Assembly (NCBI GenBank): GCA_030151985.1
Contig: JASLDZ010000205.1
Location: forward strand, 1-6,033
Length of the DNA: 6,033 nt
Reading direction: 5' to 3'
From: Caulobacteraceae bacterium
GTDB taxonomy: Bacteria > Pseudomonadota > Alphaproteobacteria > Caulobacterales > Caulobacteraceae
Shown here: one piece after another, positions 1-5,941 of the stretch
Layout: every line of letters begins with the position of its first letter
How positions within the stretch are numbered: position 1 is the stretch's first letter
The notes under the pieces: model-generated
What the model saw: only the letters and a program-made list of their open reading frames with translations
The model's database searches: none
What the model was told of the DNA's origin: nothing
Program-made: the position numbers and the translations under genes

Positions 1-1520
1 TCATCGACGTCCGCTTCCAGGACCAGCCTCGGTATCTGCAGCCAGCGGGCATCTACTGGCTGCAGTCCGCCGCCGTCTCCGCGACTGGCGCGCTGAAGCA
101 TCGGGAGATCTGGGCCTACCGGCTGCCCTCGGCGATCTCGGCCGTACTGGCCGTACTCGTCACCGCGTGGATCGGCGCGATGGCGTTCGGGCGGACGGCG
201 GGCATCGCCGCGGGCCTCCTGATGGCGTTCAGCGTGCTCCTGGGCTTCGAGGCGCGGCAGGCGAAGATCGACGCCACGCTCCTGCTCGCGACCCTACTGG
301 CCCAGGCGGCGCTGCTGCGCATCTACCTGGCGCGGGGATGGCCGACGCGGCCGAGGCTGACGGCGGCGCTGTTCTGGGCGGCGCTGGGGGCGGGGCTCCT
401 GCTCAAGGGCCCGATCATCCTGATCGTCAGCGGCGGCACGGTCCTAGGCGTCTGGCTGACCGAGCGTCGCTGGCGCTGGCTGAAGGGCCTGCACGCCGGC
501 TGGGGCGTGCTCCTGATGCTGGCGATCGCCGCGCCCTGGTTCGTCGCCATCGGGATCAAGACGCACGGCGCCTTCTTCGACAAGGCGGTGAAGCACAACC
601 TCCTCGGCAAGGTCGGGGCGGGCGAACAGGCGCACGGGCAGCCGCCGGGATACTACCTGGCGCTGTTCACCCTCACCTTCTGGCCGGGCTCGCTGGCGGT
701 CGCGGCGGCGGCGCCGTTCGCGTGGCGCGAGCGGGCGACCTCGCCCGTGCGCTTCCTGCTGTCATGGGTGGTCCCGACCTGGCTGCTGTACGAGCTGATC
801 GCGACCAAGCTGCCCCACTACGCCCTGCCCTTCTACCCGGCGCTCGCGTGCCTGGCGGCGGGGGCGGCCGTGGAGGCGATGCGGACAGGGCGCCGGCCGG
901 CGCAAGGCTGGCGGATCGCCGGCGGGCTCTATGCGGCGCTGTGGCTGGTCGCGGGGCTGGCGCTGGCCGCCGCGCCGGCTGTCTTGGCGCTCCGGCTGCT
1001 CGGCCCCGCGCCGCTGGGAACGGCGGCGCTGGCGGTCGCAGGAGCGGCGCTGGTCGTCGCGGCGCTGGCCTTCTTCGCCACCGGCCGGCGCGTCCAGGCG
1101 CTGGCGAGCGCGGGCGTGGCCGCCTTCCTCCTGGCGCTCAACGTCTACGCCGTCACCCTGCCGCGCCTGACGCCCGTCTGGCTCAGCCCGCGCATCGTGG
1201 AGGCGGCCCGGCGGCTGCAGCCCTGCCCCGGCCCCCTCGACCTCTCCTCCTCGTCCTTCAGCCCGCCGAGCCTGGTGTTCCTGTCCGGCGGGACGGTGCG
1301 GCTCGTCTCGGTGGACAAGGCGGCGGACGAGCTGGCCGCCGACCGCGCCTGCCGCCTCGCGCTGGTGGACAGGAAGGCGCTCCCCGCCTTCACCGCAAGG
1401 GCGACCGCCGCCGGCTTGCCGGTAAGGCCGGTCGGCGAGGTGCAAGGGCTGGACTACTCCACCGGCCACAAGCTCGACCTGCTGTTCCTACAGGCCGCCC
1501 CTTCACCCTCAGCGCACTGA
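1..1520 (+). CDS. ArnT/PMT-like glycosyltransferase family 39 membrane protein (5' end outside window)
   Basis: This is the C-terminal ~505 residues of an integral-membrane glycosyltransferase of the GT39 (ArnT/PMT) type. Such enzymes move a sugar from a polyprenyl-phosphate donor to an acceptor, such as lipid A or a protein, at the periplasmic face of the inner membrane. The frame is open from base 3, and the first ATG in it (180) lies inside the conserved region, so the true start is upstream of the window. Upstream of that ATG the frame reads RFQDQPRYLQPAGIYWLQ and YRLPSA, the family's substrate-loop and first-helix signatures. About ten hydrophobic segments follow. They include the hallmark KLPHYALPFYPALA (about positions 810-850), then a soluble C-terminal tail of roughly 100 residues. 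The catalytic Asp/Glu motif normally lies N-terminal to what is visible. The gene ends at TGA 1518-1520, converges on hmgA and is followed within 6 bp by a palindrome. The acceptor cannot be told from sequence. Confidence 0.88.
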   Translation, partial: IDVRFQDQPRYLQPAGIYWLQSAAVSATGALKHREIWAYRLPSAISAVLAVLVTAWIGAMAFGRTAGIAAGLLMAFSVLLGFEARQAKIDATLLLATLLAQAALLRIYLARGWPTRPRLTAALFWAALGAGLLLKGPIILIVSGGTVLGVWLTERRWRWLKGLHAGWGVLLMLAIAAPWFVAIGIKTHGAFFDKAVKHNLLGKVGAGEQAHGQPPGYYLALFTLTFWPGSLAVAAAAPFAWRERATSPVRFLLSWVVPTWLLYELIATKLPHYALPFYPALACLAAGAAVEAMRTGRRPAQGWRIAGGLYAALWLVAGLALAAAPAVLALRLLGPAPLGTAALAVAGAALVVAALAFFATGRRVQALASAGVAAFLLALNVYAVTLPRLTPVWLSPRIVEAARRLQPCPGPLDLSSSSFSPPSLVFLSGGTVRLVSVDKAADELAADRACRLALVDRKALPAFTARATAAGLPVRPVGEVQGLDYSTGHKLDLLFLQAAPSPSAH

Positions 1521-1525
1521 CCTCA

Positions 1526-1651
1526 CTCCGCTCATCCCGGCGAAGGCCGGGACCCAGTTGCGGGAGCGAGGAGGCCGGAACTCGCCATCTCGATGCCGAG
1601 CGCGGGACCACGGTCGGACCTGGGTCCCGGCCTTCGCCGGGATGAGCGGAG
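1526..1651. repeat. Palindromic REP-like element with 32-bp perfect arms, between convergent genes
   Basis: Bases 1526-1557 and 1620-1651 are perfect inverted repeats of 32 bp, separated by 62 bp. Inside each arm is a second palindrome, CCCGGC-(4 nt)-GCCGGG (1536-1551 and 1626-1641), so the element can fold either as one long stem or as two small GC hairpins. It starts 5 bp after the GT39 stop and ends 14 bp before the hmgA stop, filling the convergent gap. By position it could end transcription from both sides. Neither strand has a clear U-tract, so classical intrinsic termination is not shown. A diverged relative lies at 3026-3135. The core resembles dispersed palindromes I associate with Caulobacter-type genomes. 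Confidence 0.85.
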
Positions 1652-1665
1652 AGAGGGAGTGATGG

Positions 1666-3009
1666 CTAGGTGGGCGGGCGGCCCTTGGCGAAATCCTTCC
1701 ACACGTCGTCGTAGTCGAGCTGGCAGAGCGGGGTCTCACTCGCCCAGCGGGTGGGCCGGATCACCCAGCGGCTCTCGAACATGAAGGCCATCGTGCCCTC
1801 GATCTTGTGGGGCTTGAGCTCGGCCCCTTGAGCCTTCTCGTAGCTCGCCTTGTCCGGTCCATGCCCGCTCATCTGGTTGTGCAGCGAGGCGCCGCCTGGG
1901 GCGAAGCCGCCCTCCTTGGCGTCGTAGGCCCCCTCGATCAGGCCCATGAACTCGCTCATCACGTTGCGGTGGAACCAGGGCGGCCGGAAGGTGTCCTCCG
2001 CCACCATCCAGCGCGGCGGGAAGATCACGAAGTCGCAGTTGGCCGTGCCGGGGACCGGGCTCGGCGAGGTCAGCACCGTGAAGATCGACGGGTCCGGGTG
2101 ATCGAAGCTGACGGTGTTGATCGTGTTGAAACGCCGCAGGTCGTAGCGGCAGGGCGCGAGATTGCCGTGCCAGGCCACGACATCCAGCGGCGAGTGGTCG
2201 AGCGTCACCGTCCACAGCCGGCCCTGGAACTTCTGGATCACCTGCGTCGGCTCGTCCCGATCCTCGAAGCGGGCGACCGGCGTCTCGAAGTCGCGGGGGT
2301 TGGCGAGGCCGTTGGCGCCGATGGGGCCGAGGTCGGGCAGGCGGAACAGGGCGCCGTAGTTCTCAGCGACGTAGCCCCGCGCGCGCCCATCCGGCAGGGA
2401 GACGCGAAAGCGCAGGCCGCGGGGGATCAGCCCCACGTGCAGCGGCGGCAGGTCGAGCACGCCGAGCTCGGTCTCGACCAAGAGGCGCCCCTCCTGCGGC
2501 ACGATCAGCATCTCGCCGTCGCCGTTGGCGAACACGCGGCCCGTCATGTCGGCGGTCGCGGCGTAGAGGTGCACGCCGATCCCTTCCCCCGTCGCCACGT
2601 CGCCGTTGCCGCCGTAGCTGACGAGGCCGTCCACGAAGTCGGTGGGCGCGTCGGGCCAGGTCAGCGGGTCCCAGCGCAGGCGGTTGGGCGTGGGCGGAAC
2701 CTCGTCGAACGGGCCGGAGCGCAGCAGGGAGGCGCCCGCGTAGGGCTGGAACGGCGGGTGGCTGGCGGTGGGGCGCAGGCGGTAGAGCCAGCTGCGCCGG
2801 TTCTCGTGCCGGGGCGCGGTGAAGGCGGTGCCCGAAAGCTGCTCGGCGTAGAGCCCGAACGGCGGCTTCTGCGGCGAGTTGCGTCCCACCGGCAGGGCGC
2901 CGGGCGCGGCCTCGGTGGCGACGTGGTTCGCAAAGCCGGGGATGTATCCCGCCGCGGACAGGCGGGGCTGCAGAGCGCCGCCGGCCGCGGCTCGAGGGTC
3001 CAGGTCCAT
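1666..3009 (-). CDS. hmgA: Homogentisate 1,2-dioxygenase
   Basis: This 447-aa protein opens the aromatic ring of homogentisate to maleylacetoacetate with O2 and Fe(II) (EC 1.13.11.5), the central step of tyrosine/phenylalanine catabolism, in the cytosol. Length and sequence match the family end to end. Signatures include the N-terminal NSPQKPPFGLYAEQLSGTAF, the central SFDHPDPSIFTVLTSP, and PPWFHRNVMSEFMGL followed by GGASLHNQMSGHGPD. The expected iron ligands are H347, E353 and H383, and the expected catalytic base is H304. Their spacing (43, 6 and 30 residues) equals that of human H292/H335/E341/H371, so the enzyme looks intact. The start ATG (3009-3007) has a good GGGAGG Shine-Dalgarno; the stop is TAG at 1666-1668. 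It runs the same way as the hydrolase gene upstream, but a palindrome lies between, so co-transcription is uncertain. The usual partners hppD, maiA and fahA are not in the window. Confidence 0.97.
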   Translation of the reverse strand: MDLDPRAAAGGALQPRLSAAGYIPGFANHVATEAAPGALPVGRNSPQKPPFGLYAEQLSGTAFTAPRHENRRSWLYRLRPTASHPPFQPYAGASLLRSGPFDEVPPTPNRLRWDPLTWPDAPTDFVDGLVSYGGNGDVATGEGIGVHLYAATADMTGRVFANGDGEMLIVPQEGRLLVETELGVLDLPPLHVGLIPRGLRFRVSLPDGRARGYVAENYGALFRLPDLGPIGANGLANPRDFETPVARFEDRDEPTQVIQKFQGRLWTVTLDHSPLDVVAWHGNLAPCRYDLRRFNTINTVSFDHPDPSIFTVLTSPSPVPGTANCDFVIFPPRWMVAEDTFRPPWFHRNVMSEFMGLIEGAYDAKEGGFAPGGASLHNQMSGHGPDKASYEKAQGAELKPHKIEGTMAFMFESRWVIRPTRWASETPLCQLDYDDVWKDFAKGRPPT

Positions 3010-3015
3010 CTTCGT

Positions 3016-3021
3016 CCTCCC
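3016..3021 (-). promoter_or_regulatory. Shine-Dalgarno of hmgA
   Basis: Read on the - strand, GGGAGG lies 6 nt before the hmgA ATG. It supports that start codon. The inner palindrome arm (3026-3057) begins only 4 bp upstream of it, so folding of the intergenic repeat could affect access to this site; that is inference. Confidence 0.8.
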
Positions 3022-3025
3022 TTAC

Positions 3026-3135
3026 CTCCGCTCACCCGGCGAGCGCCGGGACCCATGCCCGGTCGACCGAGGTCACGCGAGCGCAACGCGCCTCCACCGC
3101 CGCATGGGTCCCGGCTTTCGCCGGGATGAGCGGAG
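3026..3135. repeat. Second REP-like palindromic element, between the hydrolase gene and hmgA
   Basis: The left arm at 3026-3057 pairs with the right arm at 3103-3135 around a 45-bp spacer. The arms are imperfect: the left one lacks one T (CTCACCC against CTCATCCC) and differs in the small loop (GAGC against GAAA in the same orientation). Each arm holds its own CCCGGC-(4 nt)-GCCGGG hairpin (3035-3050 and 3110-3125). The element begins 10 bp downstream of the hydrolase stop and ends 16 bp before the hmgA start, so it occupies nearly all of the 136-bp gap. The arms match the element at 1526-1651, while the spacer sequences are unrelated by eye. I see no convincing -35/-10 promoter in this gap. 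Confidence 0.82.
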
Positions 3136-3145
3136 AACAGGGGAC

Positions 3146-4696
3146 TTAGCGCGCGGCGGGACGGCGGGCGAGCGCGGCGGCGGCGAGCCGCTCGTTCTTC
3201 ACGTCCTCACGCGTCATCCGCGTCGGCACCGGCGGCGCGCCCGACGGCAGGGAGCCTGCCGGGTCGCGGATGAAGGCCAGGATGTCGTCCAGCACGCGGG
3301 TGCGGTGCAGGTCGCGGGTGAGCAGGTGGTAGCCCGTGTCGTAATAGGCGCTCCGCCCGCCCGCCCGCTCGAACTCCCCCGCGGCGAAGAAGGCGGCGGA
3401 CTTGGGGATCAGGTCGTCGTGCGCGCCGTAGAGGTAGAGGGCGTGCTGCGGGTCGCGGACGTGGCCGATCCGCTCCCGCGCCTCCTGCATAAGCTGCACC
3501 AGTCCGTAAGTGGCGTCGGCGCGGGTGGCGAAGATCATCTCGCGGTCGCGGCCCATGCGCCGCAGCTCCTCGAGGTTGTCCGAGGCGCGGATGCGGCGGG
3601 CGATCCAGTCCGGAGCGGTCAGCTTGGTCCCGGGTGCGACGTGCGCCATCAGCCAGAGCGCGGCGGCGGCGAGCCGCTCGTTCTTCACGTCCTCACGCGT
3701 CATCCGCGTCGGCACCGGCGGCGCGCCCGAAGGCAGGGAGGCGGCGGGGTCGCGGATGAAGGCGAGAATGTCGTCCAGCACCCGCGTGCGGCGCAGGTCG
3801 CGGGTGAGCAGGTGGTAGCCGCTGTCGTAGTAGGCGCTCCGCCCTCCCGCCCGCTCGAACTCGGCCGCGGCGAAGAAGGCGGCGGACTTGGGGATCAGGT
3901 CGTCGTGCGCGCCGTAGAGGTAGAGGGCGTGCTGCGGGTCGCGGACGTGGCCGATCCGCTCCCGCGCCTCCTGCATCAGCTGCACCAGGCCGTAGGTGGC
4001 GTCGGCGCGGGTGGCGAAGATCATCTCGCGGTCGCGCCCCATCCGGCGCAGCTCCTCCAAGTTGTCGGAGGCGCGGAGGCGGCGCGCGATCCAGTCCGGA
4101 GCGGTCAGCTTGGTCCCCGGCGCGACGTGCGCCATCAGCCAGAGCGCGGCGGCGTTCAGCGGCGGCTGCGCGCCCCAGCCCCACACCGCGGGCGAGGCCA
4201 TCACCAGCCGGTCGCAGTCGGGCGGATCGTCCGAGGCCATGGCCGTGGCCGCCACCGCGCCGCCCATGCTCTCGCCCACCACCGCCAGCACCGCGCCGGG
4301 GTGGCGCGCCCGCACCAGCGCGCAGGCGGTCACGAGGTCGCGGCGCATGGCGTCGTTCCCGCCCCAGACGCCGCGCCCGGCGGTGCGGCCGAAGCCGCGC
4401 TGGTCGTAGGCGTAGGTCGTCACCCCGTGCGGCGCGAAGTGCGCCCCCGCGAGCCCCAGCGCGGCGGCGTAGTCGTTCATGCCGTGCAGGCCGACCACGA
4501 CAGCCCAGGGCTCGGCCCCGCCCTGCGCCGGCCAAACGTCCATCGGCAGCCGCGCGCCGTCGAAGCTGACCAGCGCGTCCGGCTCCAGCCGCGGCCCCGC
4601 GAACCCGGCGCCCGGAGAGGCCACCCGCTGCACCACCGGCGCGCAGGCGGAGGCGAGGGCGGACATCAGCACGGCGCGCCGGGGCACGCGCCTCAC
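3146..4696 (-). CDS. Secreted/lipoprotein-like alpha/beta hydrolase (lysophospholipase/monoacylglycerol-lipase type) with internally duplicated C-terminal half
   Basis: This 516-aa serine hydrolase of the Hydrolase_4 (monoacylglycerol lipase-like) type probably cleaves an ester; the substrate is unknown. I chose GTG 4696, whose GTGA overlaps the upstream gene's stop, because it supplies a signal sequence: MRRVPRRAVL, a short hydrophobic stretch, then a lipobox-like LASAC with C18. Visible core: oxyanion region GLHGM (69-73), YDQRGFGRT (97-105), nucleophile elbow GESMGG with S143, then a lid. Catalytic Asp D265 (GAHDDLIP) and His H295 (GYHLL) follow. The segment of about residues 185-346 is then repeated at 347-508, giving D427 and H457 but no second Ser. 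Without the repeat the protein would be 354 aa, much nearer the family's usual length. The copies differ at five residues (L207/I369, A278/G440, S292/T454, R302/H464, A319/G481). The stop is TAA 3146-3148. Which Asp/His pair completes the active site cannot be told from sequence. Confidence 0.88.
   Translation of the reverse strand: MRRVPRRAVLMSALASACAPVVQRVASPGAGFAGPRLEPDALVSFDGARLPMDVWPAQGGAEPWAVVVGLHGMNDYAAALGLAGAHFAPHGVTTYAYDQRGFGRTAGRGVWGGNDAMRRDLVTACALVRARHPGAVLAVVGESMGGAVAATAMASDDPPDCDRLVMASPAVWGWGAQPPLNAAALWLMAHVAPGTKLTAPDWIARRLRASDNLEELRRMGRDREMIFATRADATYGLVQLMQEARERIGHVRDPQHALYLYGAHDDLIPKSAAFFAAAEFERAGGRSAYYDSGYHLLTRDLRRTRVLDDILAFIRDPAASLPSGAPPVPTRMTREDVKNERLAAAALWLMAHVAPGTKLTAPDWIARRIRASDNLEELRRMGRDREMIFATRADATYGLVQLMQEARERIGHVRDPQHALYLYGAHDDLIPKSAAFFAAGEFERAGGRSAYYDTGYHLLTRDLHRTRVLDDILAFIRDPAGSLPSGAPPVPTRMTREDVKNERLAAAALARRPAAR
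3170..3655 (-). repeat. Tandem duplication unit, C-terminal copy (486 bp)
   Basis: This unit encodes the second, C-terminal lid/Asp/His segment of the hydrolase. It aligns without gaps to 3656-4141 at an offset of exactly 486 bp (162 codons), with about 28 mismatches by hand count (around 94% identity). It begins with GAGCGCGGCGGCG at 3170-3182. The same 13-mer recurs at 3656-3668 and 4142-4154, bounding both units. Similarity stops immediately outside: base 3169 differs from 3655, and base 4155 onward differs from 3669 onward. Confidence 0.95.
3656..4141 (-). repeat. Tandem duplication unit, N-proximal copy (486 bp)
   Basis: This unit encodes the first lid/Asp/His segment, directly after the nucleophile domain of the hydrolase. 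Its C-terminal tail coding (PPVPTRMTREDVKNERL), which ends the protein in the other unit, here becomes the linker into the second copy. The junction reads NERLAAAALWLMAHV, while the true C-terminus reads NERLAAAALARRPAAR and then stops. Confidence 0.95.
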
Positions 4697-5274
4697 CCCG
4701 CCAGCATCCCGGCGACGCGCGCCCGCAAGTAGGGGACGACCTCCGCCTCGAACCACGGCTCGCGCTTCAGCCAAGCGGTGTTGCGCCACGAGGGGTGCGG
4801 CAGGGGCAGCACATCCGGCAGGTACTCGCGCCAGGCCATGACCGTCTGCGTCATGGACGCCTTCATGCGCGAACCCAGCGCCCAGAGTTGGGCATGGCCT
4901 CCGACGAGCAGCGTCAGTTCGACCTTCGGCAGCGCCTGCAGCAGGCGTGGGCGCCAGAGCTGCGCGCAGCGCGCGGGCGGCGGGAAGTCGCCGCCCTTCG
5001 GGTTGGTGCCCGGAAAGCAGAAGGCCTGCGCCGCCACCCCGATCCGCGGGTCGCGGTAGAAGGTCTCGGAGTCCACCCCCAGCCACGTCCGCAGCCGGTC
5101 GCCGGAGGCGTCGGTGAACGGCCGCCCGCTCTCGTGCACCCGCCGCCCCGGCGCCTGGCCGCAGATCAAGAGGCGCGTTTCCGGCGAAACCCAGGTGACC
5201 GGCCGCGGCTCATGCGCGAAGTCGCCCGCGCAGGCGCGGCAGGCGGCGATCTCCGCCAGCAGCGCGTCGAGCAG
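4693..5274 (-). CDS. Uracil-DNA glycosylase family protein (COG1573/family-4-like), probable CTG start
   Basis: This protein of about 193 aa belongs to the uracil-DNA glycosylase superfamily, which removes uracil or other damaged bases from DNA in base-excision repair. Visible motifs, numbered from the proposed start, are CGQAPG (38-43), GRPFTDASGDRL, and LPHPSWRN with the conserved HPS (160-162). Four cysteines, C12-x2-C15 and C86-x16-C103, fit the spacing of the 4Fe-4S cluster of family-4 enzymes. The frame has no ATG or GTG. Its first ordinary start, TTG at 5169-5167, would remove the first two cysteines and about 35 family-like residues (LLAEIAACRAC onward). The frame stays open back to a TGA near 5430. 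I propose CTG 5274-5272, 1 nt after the GST stop, read by translational coupling; no Shine-Dalgarno is visible. The stop TGA (4695-4693) overlaps the hydrolase GTG. Family is confident; exact base specificity and start are not. Confidence 0.82.
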   Translation of the reverse strand: MLDALLAEIAACRACAGDFAHEPRPVTWVSPETRLLICGQAPGRRVHESGRPFTDASGDRLRTWLGVDSETFYRDPRIGVAAQAFCFPGTNPKGGDFPPPARCAQLWRPRLLQALPKVELTLLVGGHAQLWALGSRMKASMTQTVMAWREYLPDVLPLPHPSWRNTAWLKREPWFEAEVVPYLRARVAGMLAG

Positions 5275-5275
5275 A

Positions 5276-5941
5276 TCAGGCGGCGAGCTTGAGGCGGTCT
5301 TTGACGCTGTCGAGGAAGGCGTGGTTGCTCTCCAGGATGGCCTTGAGCGAGGGGCGCGCGTGCGCCCGGTCCAGATAGGCGCTGAGCCTCGGATACCGAT
5401 CCCCGCACACCTTGCAGCCGGCGAGCTTCAGGTTCCCCAGCACCGAGCCGATGGCGACGTCGGCCAGGGTGAAGTCGTCACCCACCAGCCACCCCGTCTC
5501 CGGCGCAACTCGGTCGAGGTAGGCCAGGTGCTCAGGCACCTCCTCGGCCTCGGCCTTCTCCGCGACGGCGACGTCGTGCGGCAGGCCGACCAGCGGGCCG
5601 ACGACGCGGTTGAAGAACACCTTCACCCCGCTTGCGAAGACGATGGTGTCGGCGAACTCGTCGAACCAGATGGTCCGCCCGCGCGCCTGCGGCTCCTCCG
5701 GGATCAGGCGGGGCTGCGGGTGCTTGGCTTCCAGGTAGTGGGCGATGGCGGTGGAGTCCGACAGGGTGAATTCGCCGTCGCGGATCGCCGGGATCTTCCG
5801 GAACGGGCTGGCCTCCAGGAAACCCTCGGGCGGGGGCGCGCCGGGGCCCGAGATGCGGTTCTCCACCTCCACACCCTTCTCCGCGCAGATCACCAGCACC
5901 TTGCGGACGAAGGGCGACAGGCTGGAGCCGTAGACGATCAT
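5276..5941 (-). CDS. Glutathione S-transferase family protein
   Basis: This 221-aa cytosolic protein has the two GST domains at the normal length. The N-terminal thioredoxin-like domain opens MIVYGSSLSPFVRKV, with S9 the likely residue that activates glutathione. It also has the cis-proline loop RKIPAI (P51) and the SDST turn (D62-S63) that binds the gamma-glutamyl end of glutathione. The all-helical C-terminal domain carries the folding box FTLADVAIG (T158, D161). The family conjugates or isomerises substrates with glutathione; the substrate here is unknown. The N-terminal motif is not the SSxSxRVR of zeta-class maleylacetoacetate isomerase, so closeness to hmgA does not make it MaiA. The start ATG overlaps the stop of the preceding gene as ATGA and has GGAGGA 6 nt upstream. 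The stop TGA (5278-5276) is followed at once by the repair gene, so the two are probably coupled. Confidence 0.93.
   Translation of the reverse strand: MIVYGSSLSPFVRKVLVICAEKGVEVENRISGPGAPPPEGFLEASPFRKIPAIRDGEFTLSDSTAIAHYLEAKHPQPRLIPEEPQARGRTIWFDEFADTIVFASGVKVFFNRVVGPLVGLPHDVAVAEKAEAEEVPEHLAYLDRVAPETGWLVGDDFTLADVAIGSVLGNLKLAGCKVCGDRYPRLSAYLDRAHARPSLKAILESNHAFLDSVKDRLKLAA

Noticed and set aside
167..1645. 492-codon + strand frame overlapping the GT39 gene
   Set aside because: It is an out-of-frame shadow rich in Arg/Gly/Ala. The other + frame gives a clear membrane protein with GT39 motifs and continues to the window edge.
3170..4154. Repeats as a CRISPR array or insertion sequence
   Set aside because: There are two long coding units without spacers, no transposase frame and no terminal inverted repeats. 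The repeat is an intragenic duplication.
2879..4732. 617-codon open frame on the + strand opposite the hydrolase and the hmgA start
   Set aside because: It is antisense to well-supported genes. Its composition (Arg/His/Gly-rich, no recognisable motifs) is that of a GC-rich shadow frame. It shows an internal repeat only because the 486-bp duplication is a multiple of three.
4697..5086. A 130-residue N-terminal extension of the hydrolase frame, giving a 646-aa protein
   Set aside because: These codons lie in another frame of the glycosylase gene and show no family sequence. The GTG at 4696 overlaps the glycosylase stop and provides a signal sequence, so it is the better start.
4693..5274. The glycosylase as UdgX, because of an RRVH string
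   Set aside because: The UdgX KRRIH motif sits in a separate loop. Here RRVH lies directly after GQAPG in motif 1, so the resemblance is by chance.
5276..5941. The GST as maleylacetoacetate isomerase (MaiA) of the homogentisate pathway
   Set aside because: It lacks the zeta-class SSxSxRVR motif, is separated from hmgA by two unrelated genes and an intergenic palindrome, and reads as a generic bacterial GST.
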